From contig NZ_AVFK01000042.1 of NCBI RefSeq assembly GCF_000936425.1, positions 1-53,482 on the forward strand: a stretch of DNA of 53,482 bases. Direction: 5' to 3'. The notes under the pieces are model-generated. The model was not told where the DNA came from. It ran no database searches and was given only the letters and a program-made list of their open reading frames with translations. The DNA comes from Skermanella aerolata KACC 11604. GTDB taxonomy: Bacteria; Pseudomonadota; Alphaproteobacteria; Azospirillales; Azospirillaceae. Each line of letters begins with the position of its first letter. Position 1 is the first letter of the stretch. Both the position numbers and the translations under genes were made by a program. Below are positions 27,659 through 36,990 of this stretch, piece by piece.

Positions 27659-28872
27659 GACCGCCCTCCGAGCACCTTGCGGTAGACCCGCTCGGTCCGT
27701 TCGGCGACGAGCGACCATTGGAAACGGTCCAGCGCATAGCGGCGGCAGGCGGCCCGGCTCGGCAGTTTCAGCGTGCCTTTCAGTGCTCCGGTCAGGCTGT
27801 CGGCCAGCGCTTCCGCCGTCGCGTCCGGCAGCACGAGGCTGGACGAAAGCTCCGCCACGACCGACGGCAACCCGCCGACCGGCGTCACCAGCGTCGGGCA
27901 GCCGGCGGCCAGGGACTCGGCGGCGACGAGGCCGAAACCTTCGAGCGCCACGGTCGGGACGACCGACAGGTCGGCGGCCCTGTAGTAGAGCGGCAGGTCG
28001 TCGTCGGGAATGAAGCCCAGCATGCGGACATGCCGCCCCAGGCCGCGCTCGTCGATCTGGCGCTTCAGGTCCGCCTCGATCGGTCCCTTGCCGCCGATCA
28101 GGAGAAGCACGTCGGGGACATGCCTACGAACTTCGGCAATGGAGTCGATCAGGCTTTCCAGCCCCATGCGCCGGCACAGCCGCCGGACCGTCAGCAGGAT
28201 CGGTCTGTCTTCCGGCAGCCCCAGGGCCAGGCGGGCGTCTTCGGGCGACGCCGACGCCTTGAAGAAGCTGTCAGCGACGCCGCCGGGGACGATGTCGATC
28301 CGGTCGCGCGCGACGCCGTAGCGGGTTTCCAGCAAAGTGGCGAAGGCGTCCGACAGCACGACGAAGCGGTCGGCATGGTGGTAGACGGCCTTCTCGACCA
28401 GCCACCGGCTGCGGGTGGCAAGGAAGTCGCCCCCTTCGGCTTCGCATTCGAACGCCCATGGACCATGGAAGTGGAACACGAAAGGGCGTTTGCGCAGGTG
28501 ATCGAGCAGCGGCAGGCTGTAGAGGCCGAAATGGCTGGCGATCAGATCGACCCGGCCGGAGTTGAGTTCTTCCGTCGCATAGCGCCGGATGGCGCGGAGC
28601 CTCGATTTCCAGCCGTCCTCGTGCCGGGCGAAGCTGGCGACGCATCCCTGGCTGTCCAGGATCACCTTATCCGATCCGGCAACCAGACCGACGACGTCGA
28701 CGCCCTTCTCCGGCAGGTGCCGCGTCAGGTTATAATAGACGCAGTCCAGTCCACCGGGCGTTTCGGGGAACCAGCCGATACCGATCTGGAGGGCGGTGAT
28801 GCGCCTGGAAGAAACCAGGGAAAGCGGCGGCCGGTTTTGCGGCGCGCGGGCTACTTGTTTCGGCAAGGTCAT
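27655..28872 (-). CDS. glycosyltransferase family 4 protein
   Basis: A 405-residue GT-B glycosyltransferase. Marks are IGIGWFPETPGGLDCVYYNL at the N-terminal half, HFHGPWAFECEAEGG, DIVPGGVADSFF, and C-terminal LEGFGLVAAESLAAGCPTLV with VGGLPSVV. ATG 28872 is the first methionine ahead of conserved sequence; the frame is open to 29097 but would read through a REP-like doublet, so the long version is unlikely. The ribosome-binding site is weak. It is first in the minus-strand direction of the glycosyltransferase set. Confidence 0.88.
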   Translation of the reverse strand: MTLPKQVARAPQNRPPLSLVSSRRITALQIGIGWFPETPGGLDCVYYNLTRHLPEKGVDVVGLVAGSDKVILDSQGCVASFARHEDGWKSRLRAIRRYATEELNSGRVDLIASHFGLYSLPLLDHLRKRPFVFHFHGPWAFECEAEGGDFLATRSRWLVEKAVYHHADRFVVLSDAFATLLETRYGVARDRIDIVPGGVADSFFKASASPEDARLALGLPEDRPILLTVRRLCRRMGLESLIDSIAEVRRHVPDVLLLIGGKGPIEADLKRQIDERGLGRHVRMLGFIPDDDLPLYYRAADLSVVPTVALEGFGLVAAESLAAGCPTLVTPVGGLPSVVAELSSSLVLPDATAEALADSLTGALKGTLKLPSRAACRRYALDRFQWSLVAERTERVYRKVLGGRS

Positions 28873-29465
28873 AAAGAATATCACCCGGTTTTCGCAGTGC
28901 GGTTCAATCAAACTGGTGAGGCGAGCTGGTAGGGAAGTATCCGAAGCCGAAGACCTTGACCGGCGCTTCTGCCGCCATGTCGGGCTGAAGAGGCCCGACC
29001 TACAAAAAGCACGCTCTCGTAGGTCGGGCCTCTTCAGCCCGACATCGATCGCTCCAGGCCAACCCCAATCCCAATCCCAAACACTGGGCCCAGGCACCGG
29101 GCGCGGATGCTACGGCAATCGCGTAAAATGCCGGAAGATCCTCATTGGAGGGAGATTCGTGGATGCCATGCCGCGCTCTTCGGGGCTTCGAGCGGAGCGA
29201 AAGGGTATCTATTTTTTGGCGGATGGCCAGACCGTCGTATCCGAGTTCTTCAGCTGTCAAGAATTTCGAAGTGCTCACCCTGTTTCAAAGCCGCGTCCCG
29301 AAGACGGTAGGACTTTCTAAATCCGGTTCTTCTTTGGACTAACCTGCTTGCCGGTTATTTGAATAGTTCCAGGCTGTGGTAACACCAAGTCCAGGAACGG
29401 CTCCGCCACGGGCAACTGGCGTCGGCGAGCCAATTGGTTCCGGATAACAGATCAGGAAGCATTTG
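28873..29465. other. divergent intergenic region between two polysaccharide transcription units
   Basis: These 593 nt separate the minus-strand glycosyltransferase set from the plus-strand Wzy-like set. They hold the family B REP-like doublet. Short frames here (60-90 residues) have no ribosome-binding site or family resemblance. Promoters for both directions should lie here, but no clear -35/-10 pair stands out. Confidence 0.45.
28979..29043. repeat. REP-like hairpin doublet, family B (head-to-head)
   Basis: Two identical units in inverted orientation: hairpin GTCGGGC/GCCCGAC with a 7-nt middle (TGAAGAG), each preceded on its own strand by GTAG. Left hairpin 28979-28999 with CTAC 29000-29003; right GTAG 29019-29022 with hairpin 29023-29043. 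The spacer is 15 nt. Architecture is the same as at 21334-21390, with different sequence. Confidence 0.78.
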
Positions 29466-30956
29466 ATGACGGCGCATAGTATGGATCACCCTATTGCCGG
29501 ACGCCGCCGACAGATCAAGCTGGCCGTTCCGGTCAGTCTTTTCTTCGTCGGCGGGTTCTGGGCTATCGTGCTGCTGTCGTGCTCGGCCGGATTGACGGGG
29601 CCGGCACGCTATTTCTATACGCCGCTGGCTTTCATGGTGGCGGCCGTGCTTTTCGTCCGGTTCCCGGCGGCCTATCTGGTGCATGTCTGGTGGCTTTGGT
29701 TCCTCACGCCGTTCGTCCGCCGCGTCGTCGATTTCCATTCCGGCTGGACCGAATTCAGTCCGATCATGCTGGCGCCCTATGTGGCGAGCCTGCTGATGAT
29801 CGTGACGCTGATCCGGTTCCTGCCCAGGCTGAACCAACGCGACATGTTTCCCTTCGCGCCCATCCTGGTCGGCCTGGGACTGGCCTACCCGATCGGCATC
29901 ATGAACGCCGGTTTCAGTCCGGCGACCTTCGACGCGCTGAACTGGTTCCTGCCGGTCATCATGGGCATCCATGTCGCCTTCAGCTGGAGAAGCTACGAGA
30001 AGCTGAAGATCTCGACCGAGCAGGTGTTCCTGCTGGGCGCCGCCGTGGTCGGCGGCTACGGCATCTACCAGTTCTTCTTCCTGGCCCCCTGGGACGCCTT
30101 CTGGATGCGCGTCGTCCAGATGGACAGCATCGGCAAGCCGGCTCCCTATGAAGTCCGCATCTTCGGCACGCTCAACTCGCCCGGTCCCTATGCCGACATG
30201 CTGGCGGCATCGCTGCTGGTGGCCCTTGGAGCAGCCGGCCGCCTGCCGTGGCTTGCGGGGATGCCGGCTGTCGTGGCGCTGCTGCTGTCGCTGGTGCGCG
30301 CCGCCTGGGTCGGTTTCGCCGCGGGCCTGTTCCTGCTGCTCGCCAAGATGGACATGTCGAAGCGCGCCAAGCTTGTCGCCGCCGTCGTGCTGACCATCGT
30401 GTCGGCATTGCCCCTGCTGTCGATCGAACAGGTCTCGAACACGGTCACCACCCGGCTCGAAACCATGGTCGGTTCCGAGGCCAAGGAGGACCAGAGCTAC
30501 AAGGACCGCGTCCACTTCTTCCAGACCTTCATCGTGGACGCCCTGTCCAATCCCTTCGGCATGGGGATCGGGGCCACCGGCGTCGCCACCAAGTTCGCCA
30601 ACAACGGCCAGATGGGCGAACACGGCGTCGTCGACAGCGGGTTGCTGGAGGTTCCCTTCGTCCTCGGCTGGCTGGGTGGCATCCTCTACATCTCCGGCGT
30701 CGCCTTGCTGGTGCGGTCGGCTTTCACAAGGAAGTGGAGCAAGCACGACGGCTTCGCGACGGTCGCCAACGCCGTGGCGCTGTCGGTCCTGGTCCAGATG
30801 ATCTTCACCAACACGCTGACCGGCTTCATCGGAACGATGTTCTGGAGCTTCATCGGCTTCGCCATCGCCGCCGAGCGCCATTGGGCCGACAAGGCCGATC
30901 AGGCCGATAGGGCCGACCGAGTTTCCGGTTCCGCCAGGGGGGTACCTTCCCGATGA
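29466..30956 (+). CDS. O-antigen ligase/polymerase-like membrane protein (Wzy-type)
   Basis: A 496-residue integral membrane protein with about 11 predicted helices and a large periplasmic loop (~325-395) before the last helices, the layout of the Wzy polymerase/WaaL ligase superfamily. RIFGTLNSPGPYADMLAASL followed by LLLSLVRAAWVGFAAGL matches the family core, including the conserved SR-W region. With a flippase, initiating transferase and Wzc-like kinase in the same locus, it most likely polymerises the repeat units. The ATG at 29466 follows a TTG; AGGAAG lies upstream. The following GT2 gene overlaps by ATGA. Confidence 0.82.
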   Translation: MTAHSMDHPIAGRRRQIKLAVPVSLFFVGGFWAIVLLSCSAGLTGPARYFYTPLAFMVAAVLFVRFPAAYLVHVWWLWFLTPFVRRVVDFHSGWTEFSPIMLAPYVASLLMIVTLIRFLPRLNQRDMFPFAPILVGLGLAYPIGIMNAGFSPATFDALNWFLPVIMGIHVAFSWRSYEKLKISTEQVFLLGAAVVGGYGIYQFFFLAPWDAFWMRVVQMDSIGKPAPYEVRIFGTLNSPGPYADMLAASLLVALGAAGRLPWLAGMPAVVALLLSLVRAAWVGFAAGLFLLLAKMDMSKRAKLVAAVVLTIVSALPLLSIEQVSNTVTTRLETMVGSEAKEDQSYKDRVHFFQTFIVDALSNPFGMGIGATGVATKFANNGQMGEHGVVDSGLLEVPFVLGWLGGILYISGVALLVRSAFTRKWSKHDGFATVANAVALSVLVQMIFTNTLTGFIGTMFWSFIGFAIAAERHWADKADQADRADRVSGSARGVPSR

Positions 30957-31921
30957 GAATGAGCGTCCTGGTTCCTTCCTATAAGCGGCCGCAGGACCTT
31001 GCCCGCTGCCTCGCCGGGCTGGCGCGCCAGAAGAGGGCGGCCGATCAGGTCGTCGTCGTGGCACGGCGGACCGATGCCGACACCATCGACACCGTCAAGC
31101 GCTTCGCCCCGCTGTTCTCTCCCGGCAAAGCGCCCGACATCGTGCTGGTCGACCGGCCCGGCGTGATCCATGCCATGTCGTCCGGCCTGGACCGCGTCAC
31201 CGGCGAGGTGGTCGCGATCACCGACGACGACGCCATACCCCATGCCGACTGGCTGGAGCGGATCGAGGCGGCTTTCGCCGGCTCCCTGAAGACCGCAGGC
31301 GTCGGCGGGCGCGACCTGATCCCCGGCGAGCTGGGCGGTCCGGGTGAACTGCACGAGCGCGTCGGCGTCGTCCAGTGGTGGGGCCGCGTCGTCGGCAACC
31401 ATCATCTGGGATGCGGCGGCCCGCGCAAGGTCCATGTCCTGAAGGGCGTAAACTGTGCCTACCGCACGGCTCTGCTGCGTCAGGTCGGCTTCGGCCGCGG
31501 CCTGAAGGGCGCGGGCGCGCAGGTCCATTTCGAACTCGGCATCGGACTCGACCTGATCGCGCGTGGCTGGTCGCTGGTCTACGATCCGGCCATCCTGGTC
31601 GATCACTTTCCCGCTCCCCGGCAGGACTACGACAAGCGCAACAGCTTCAACCCGCGGGCGGTCAGCGATGCCGTCCATAACGAGACGGTCCTGCTGCTCC
31701 GGCACCTGACGGCGCCGCGCCGCTTGGCGATGATGGCGTGGTCGCTGGCCTGCGGGACACGGGCGGCACCCGGCCTCGTCGGGCTGGCGCTGGAAGCGCG
31801 CGCCAATCCCGGGTTGGCGGCGGATCGCTGGCGAGCGACCCTGCGCGGCAGGATCGAGGGTTACCGAAGCTGGCGGAGCCTGCGAAGCGTCGGCGGCCAG
31901 CCGGTCGCGGTCGGTTCCTGA
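30953..31921 (+). CDS. glycosyltransferase family 2 protein
   Basis: A 322-residue GT-A fold glycosyltransferase with MSVLVPSYKRPQDLARCLAG at the start, VVAITDDDAIPHADWLERIE carrying the metal-binding acidic motif, GVNCAYR, and ELGIGLDLIARGWSLVYDP as the acceptor-side ED-like element. It overlaps the Wzy-like gene by ATGA and the next gene by TGATG, so three genes are translationally linked. It likely adds a sugar to the same repeat unit. Substrate unknown. Confidence 0.9.
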   Translation: MRMSVLVPSYKRPQDLARCLAGLARQKRAADQVVVVARRTDADTIDTVKRFAPLFSPGKAPDIVLVDRPGVIHAMSSGLDRVTGEVVAITDDDAIPHADWLERIEAAFAGSLKTAGVGGRDLIPGELGGPGELHERVGVVQWWGRVVGNHHLGCGGPRKVHVLKGVNCAYRTALLRQVGFGRGLKGAGAQVHFELGIGLDLIARGWSLVYDPAILVDHFPAPRQDYDKRNSFNPRAVSDAVHNETVLLLRHLTAPRRLAMMAWSLACGTRAAPGLVGLALEARANPGLAADRWRATLRGRIEGYRSWRSLRSVGGQPVAVGS

Positions 31922-32985
31922 TGTCCCAGGATATCCGTTCGCCGGGGATCGGCCGCCGGGCCTTCCTCAGGTTCGGCGGCGGTCTCGCCTGCTTCGGCCC
32001 CGTCGTGTCGTACGCGTCGCAACTGGAGCCGCAACGACGCCTGCGCGTCGGTACGGCCTGGCCGCTGCACGGCAACCTGCTCGGCCTGTCGAGCCGGCGG
32101 CTGGCGCAAAGAATTCGGTGGCGGACGGGAGGCGCGCTCAGCGTCGAGCTGACGGACACCAGTGCGATGGCGTTGCCGTCGCTCGATGACATCCACACGG
32201 CGCCGCTCGACGGATGGCACGCTTCGGCCCACATGTGGCCGGACGCGCCGCCGGTTTGGTCGCTATTCGGCATGCAGATGTTCGGCATGACGGCACGCGA
32301 ACTGCGGGTATGGCGCAACACGTCGCCGGGCATGAACCTGCGCGACGAGTTGGCCCGCAAGGCCGGGCTGGCGTCGTGGTTCACCGGCGACATAGGAGCG
32401 GGCGGCGTGCTGGTATGCGACGGCGTCTGGTCGTCCTCGGGGAAGATGGCCTGCGCTCCTGGATCGGCGCCGATGTGGGAGAACGTCGGGTTCGACGTTG
32501 CGACGACCGAACCCGACCTTGGATTCCATGCCCTGACAAGCGGCAGAGCCGTCGCGGCGGAGGTGCCGCCGCTGTTGGCGGGGCCGGTGCGGCGTCTGGC
32601 CAACGCCGGTCTCGGCTATGCGCGGTTCGGCGGCTTCACGCCCGGTCTGGCGACCGAGCTGCTGATAAAGGCCGAGGCCATGGCCGATCTGCCGGCGGCG
32701 CAAGCGGCGGCCGTCGCCGAAGCCTGTGCCGAGGAAGCCGGTGTCTTCACCCTGGAAGCGGCACAGGAAGAGGCGTTGTGGACGGACGCCCTGGCCCAGG
32801 CGGGCCTGCTGGTGGACGTGCCGGCGGAAGCAGTCAGGGAAGCGGAAAAAGCGGCCGGCGATGCCTTGAGCGACATGGCGGGCGACGGACCGTCCGGGAT
32901 CGTCGTCGATGCGTACCGGAAGATGCGGCGGGACCATGGAGTCACGGCCGCAAGCCACATAGGTTCCAAATTTGTATTTAGCTAA
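31921..32985 (+). CDS. Tat-exported TRAP-type substrate-binding-like protein (DctP/TakP-like)
   Basis: A 354-residue protein with a twin-arginine signal (GRRAFLRFGGGLACFGP, residues ~10-26), so it is probably exported folded. The mature part resembles DctP/TakP-type TRAP receptors: RVGTAWPLHGNLLGLSSRRL at the start, then MQMFGMTARELRVW where such receptors have VPFGLTA-W, and a paired GDIGAGGVL segment. Several binding-site positions look unlike known receptors, and no TRAP membrane subunits (DctQ/DctM) are in the window. The start overlaps the GT2 stop as TGATG, so it is made with polysaccharide enzymes. A receptor repurposed to bind a polysaccharide fragment or precursor is possible. Family assignment is from remembered family patterns and is moderate. 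Confidence 0.6.
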   Translation: MSQDIRSPGIGRRAFLRFGGGLACFGPVVSYASQLEPQRRLRVGTAWPLHGNLLGLSSRRLAQRIRWRTGGALSVELTDTSAMALPSLDDIHTAPLDGWHASAHMWPDAPPVWSLFGMQMFGMTARELRVWRNTSPGMNLRDELARKAGLASWFTGDIGAGGVLVCDGVWSSSGKMACAPGSAPMWENVGFDVATTEPDLGFHALTSGRAVAAEVPPLLAGPVRRLANAGLGYARFGGFTPGLATELLIKAEAMADLPAAQAAAVAEACAEEAGVFTLEAAQEEALWTDALAQAGLLVDVPAEAVREAEKAAGDALSDMAGDGPSGIVVDAYRKMRRDHGVTAASHIGSKFVFS

Positions 32986-33075
32986 AAATTTATTGGTGTA
33001 GCGCGTTAGCGCCACTTATCGGTGCCAGTCAGTTCCCGTACTTTCATCTGAAACCGCAATACTCTGGTGTAGACA

Positions 33076-33933
33076 GTGAAACCTTTGAGATTGAACTCCG
33101 TCATCAAGGAAAAGCGACTCCAGCGGACGCTGGGGCGCTTCAGCTCCGTCAGGCGGCTTCATGGGCTGGTATCGACGCTTCATCAGATCGCGTCGAACGA
33201 CCAGGACCACCTTGACCCCAAGGGTCAGGCATCTTCCGTGTTCGGCAGCCTGGATGTCGAAAAGATGGCTCACCAGATCAGGACGGACGGTCTTGCGCTG
33301 GGACTGAGACTGCCGGAATCCCTACGCCAGGGCATGGCCCAATTCGGGACCACCGCGCCGGTCAAGCCCTGGGGCGCCAAGGAGCCCCTGCCGCTCGAAG
33401 CCGTCATGGGCGGCAAGCTGCCGACCGGCGAGCCGGTCGCGGTCGCCGAATCGGCCGGCATCGACGGCTGCCCGGAAGCGGCCAAGGTCATCCGCGATCC
33501 CAAGATGCTCCTGCTGGCCAAGCGGGTGCTCGGCTACAACCCGCGCAACATCGAAGTGTCGCTGCGCTGGTCGTTCCCGACCCATCTGTCGCTGACGGAA
33601 CACTGCAACGTCGATCTGGCGAGCCGCTGGCACTACGACGTGATCGGCAAGAACTCGATGTCGCTGTTCTTTTATATCCTGAAAGGCGACAGCGATCTCG
33701 ACGGCGCCCATGCGACGATCCTCAAATCGCACCGCAAGAAGAAGATCTCGATGCTGTTCCGGCCCAGCACGACGATCAGCGAAGCCGAACTGATCAGCTA
33801 TTACGGTCCGGGGCAGGTCGTCATCGCGACCGGCGAACCGGGCGACGGCTTCGCCGAGGACCCCAACACCTTCCACCGCGCCATGCAGCCGATCTCCAGC
33901 CCGCGTCTGGTGCTGCTGGTGCGGTATACCTGA
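33076..33933 (+). CDS. PhyH-like Fe(II)/2-oxoglutarate dioxygenase family protein
   Basis: A 285-residue cytosolic protein that resembles phytanoyl-CoA dioxygenase-like enzymes. HYD in SRWHYDVIGKN gives the HxD iron pair, and FHRAM in DPNTFHRAMQP provides the distal His; an Arg near the C-terminus (PRLVLLVRY) fits 2-oxoglutarate binding. The start is GTG at 33076 with a weak upstream site. It is 90 nt after the Tat protein gene in the same direction and ends just before a REP-like doublet. Such enzymes hydroxylate small molecules or sugars, and here a polysaccharide-linked modification is conceivable. Substrate not known. Confidence 0.65.
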   Translation: MKPLRLNSVIKEKRLQRTLGRFSSVRRLHGLVSTLHQIASNDQDHLDPKGQASSVFGSLDVEKMAHQIRTDGLALGLRLPESLRQGMAQFGTTAPVKPWGAKEPLPLEAVMGGKLPTGEPVAVAESAGIDGCPEAAKVIRDPKMLLLAKRVLGYNPRNIEVSLRWSFPTHLSLTEHCNVDLASRWHYDVIGKNSMSLFFYILKGDSDLDGAHATILKSHRKKKISMLFRPSTTISEAELISYYGPGQVVIATGEPGDGFAEDPNTFHRAMQPISSPRLVLLVRYT

Positions 33934-33939
33934 GGTCGC

Positions 33940-34019
33940 GTAGAAGCGGCTTCCAGCCGCTTTCCTATTCCCGGTAGTTGCCGTTCAGGACGCTGAAAGC
34001 TGCTGGAAGCCGCTTCTAC
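33940..34019. repeat. REP-like hairpin doublet, family C (tail-to-tail)
   Basis: Two units of GTAG plus hairpin AAGCGGC-TTCCA-GCCGCTT in inverted orientation. Left GTAG 33940-33943 with hairpin 33944-33962; right hairpin 33997-34015 with CTAC 34016-34019 and one base change in a stem. Here the GTAG ends face outward, opposite to the other two doublets. It lies between convergent genes. Confidence 0.75.
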
Positions 34020-34042
34020 GCCGTTCGTGGCCCGGAAATGAG

Positions 34043-34076
34043 AAAAGGACCGCAGCGTTCCGGCTGCGGCCCTTTC
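34043..34076 (-). terminator. terminator of the TerC gene
   Basis: On the minus strand GAAAGGGCCGCAGC pairs with GCTGCGGTCCTTTTC around a short loop (one mismatch), and the stem runs into a T-rich tail. It is placed just after the TerC stop codon at 34102. Confidence 0.7.
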
Positions 34077-34101
34077 GACGTACCTGAAAGACGATCCCGG
34101 T

Positions 34102-34746
34102 TTAGAATACTCCGAGCCCCGCCGTGTGCTTGAGGACTTCCTCGCCGCCGCGCCAGATCATGTCGAGCGCCACGTAGGTGATGATCAGAAGGCCGACCCA
34201 GCCGATCCACCGATGCTTGTGCAGCAGGTGGGCCACCATGTTGGCGGCGACGCCCATCAGGACGACCGACAGCAGCAGGCCGATGATCAGGATGTTCGGA
34301 TGGTCCTTGGCGGCGCCGGCTACCGCCAGCACGTTGTCGAGCGACATCGAAACGTCGGCGACCAGGATCTGCCAGACGGCGGCGCCGAAGCTTTTGGTCT
34401 GCCCCGGATTTGCCTGAGCCTGGGCGATGGCCTCGTCGGGTGCCACCTCGTCCTGGCCGTGGGAGCGCAGTTCGCGGTACATCTTCCAGCACACCCACAG
34501 CAGCAGCACGCCGCCGGCCAGGGTGAGCCCGATGATCGCCAGCAGCTGGGTCGTGATCAGCGCGAAGAAGATACGCAGCACGATGGCGGCGCCGATACCC
34601 CAGAAAATCACCTTGCGGCGCTGTTCCACCGGAACTCCGGCGGCGGCCATGCCGACCACGATGGCGTTGTCCCCCGCCAGCACCAGGTCGATCGCGATGA
34701 CCTGCCCCAGTGCTATGAGCTGTGGCCATAAATCGAAGTTTTCCAT
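34102..34746 (-). CDS. TerC family integral membrane protein
   Basis: A 214-residue membrane protein of the TerC/YjbE group with about seven helices. The two family hallmarks are IDLVLAGDNAIVV (residues ~19-31) and VADVSMSLDNVLAVAG (~125-140), which hold the paired acidic residues linked to metal ion handling. Relatives act in tellurite resistance, manganese export or metallation of exported proteins. It has its own terminator, and 67 nt separate it from the upstream TctA gene. Substrate is not set by the sequence. Confidence 0.92.
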   Translation of the reverse strand: MENFDLWPQLIALGQVIAIDLVLAGDNAIVVGMAAAGVPVEQRRKVIFWGIGAAIVLRIFFALITTQLLAIIGLTLAGGVLLLWVCWKMYRELRSHGQDEVAPDEAIAQAQANPGQTKSFGAAVWQILVADVSMSLDNVLAVAGAAKDHPNILIIGLLLSVVLMGVAANMVAHLLHKHRWIGWVGLLIITYVALDMIWRGGEEVLKHTAGLGVF

Positions 34747-34813
34747 TGTCCCCGTATGTCCCCGTGTCCTGGATCGCGGCGCATGTTCATCAATGACATA
34801 CGCCGCCGATAGT

Positions 34814-36325
<1,512 letters not shown>

Positions 36326-36418
36326 GTATCTGGTACCTTTCCGGCTGGCCGGCTGAGATATCTGGCGCGTTTCTGCACGACGCGTTCCTAGATGAGGCGT
36401 TCCTGGGCGGCGCGATCG

Positions 36419-36916
36419 TTACTCGGCCGCATCGTCAGGCTCGGCCATCAACTCCTCGAAGACGGAGCCGACCGGCAGGTTGAGGTCGAGACCATAGTTG
36501 AAGAGACCGAAGGACGCCGCGGTCAGCGCCAGTCCGAGGATCGCGTCCATGACGATCCTCCGGCTGCCGAAGGCGCGCGCCACCACCATGAACAGGATGG
36601 TGCTGGCCGGTATCCAGCCCAGCGTTTCCAGCAGAAGCATCTGGATTATCAGCCCGACCGCCACCAGCACGACGGCGGTGCCGTCCAGCTCCAACCCCTG
36701 CGCATGGGCGATATGGCCGGTGACCGCTTCGCGCAGCAATGCCAGGCCGACCAGGATCAAGCCGGCGGAGATCAGGTAGGGGAACAGGGCCGGCCCGACC
36801 ACGGCATTGGCCGCACCGGGGGCTTGCGAGGTCTCGAAGGCGATGAAGGCTCCCAAGGCAAGCACGGCGGCGCCCAGTCCCGCTTCGCCGATCTTAAGGC
36901 TGCGTCCGGTTGTCAT
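36419..36916 (-). CDS. tctB: tripartite tricarboxylate transporter small subunit TctB
   Basis: A 165-residue protein with four membrane helices, a typical TctB size and pattern (GAAVLALGAFIAFETSQAP near the start, then AVVGPALFPYLISAGLILVGLALL). It pairs with TctA in the membrane. A block of 14-bp repeats lies between it and the upstream receptor gene. Sequence conservation in this family is low, so the call leans partly on the neighbours. Confidence 0.9.
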   Translation of the reverse strand: MTTGRSLKIGEAGLGAAVLALGAFIAFETSQAPGAANAVVGPALFPYLISAGLILVGLALLREAVTGHIAHAQGLELDGTAVVLVAVGLIIQMLLLETLGWIPASTILFMVVARAFGSRRIVMDAILGLALTAASFGLFNYGLDLNLPVGSVFEELMAEPDDAAE

Positions 36917-36928
36917 CTGTCGTTCTCC

Positions 36929-36984
36929 CGGTCTTCAGGGGGCGGTCTTCAGAGGGCGGTCTTCAGGGGGCGGTCTTCAGGGAA
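36929..36984. repeat. four tandem 14-bp repeats
   Basis: Four copies of CGGTCTTCAGGGGG (second copy CAGAGGG, last copy CAGGGAA) run head to tail at 36929-36984 in the 74-nt gap between the first TctC gene and TctB. Position near the TctB ribosome-binding site could affect its translation, or it may be slippage-prone DNA. Confidence 0.85.
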
Positions 36985-36990
36985 TGCGCG

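Noticed and set aside
29355-31064. 569-codon minus-strand frame opposite the Wzy-like gene
   Set aside because: Very His/Asp/Gln/Arg-rich with no hydrophobic pattern, while the plus strand encodes a clean multi-helix membrane protein.
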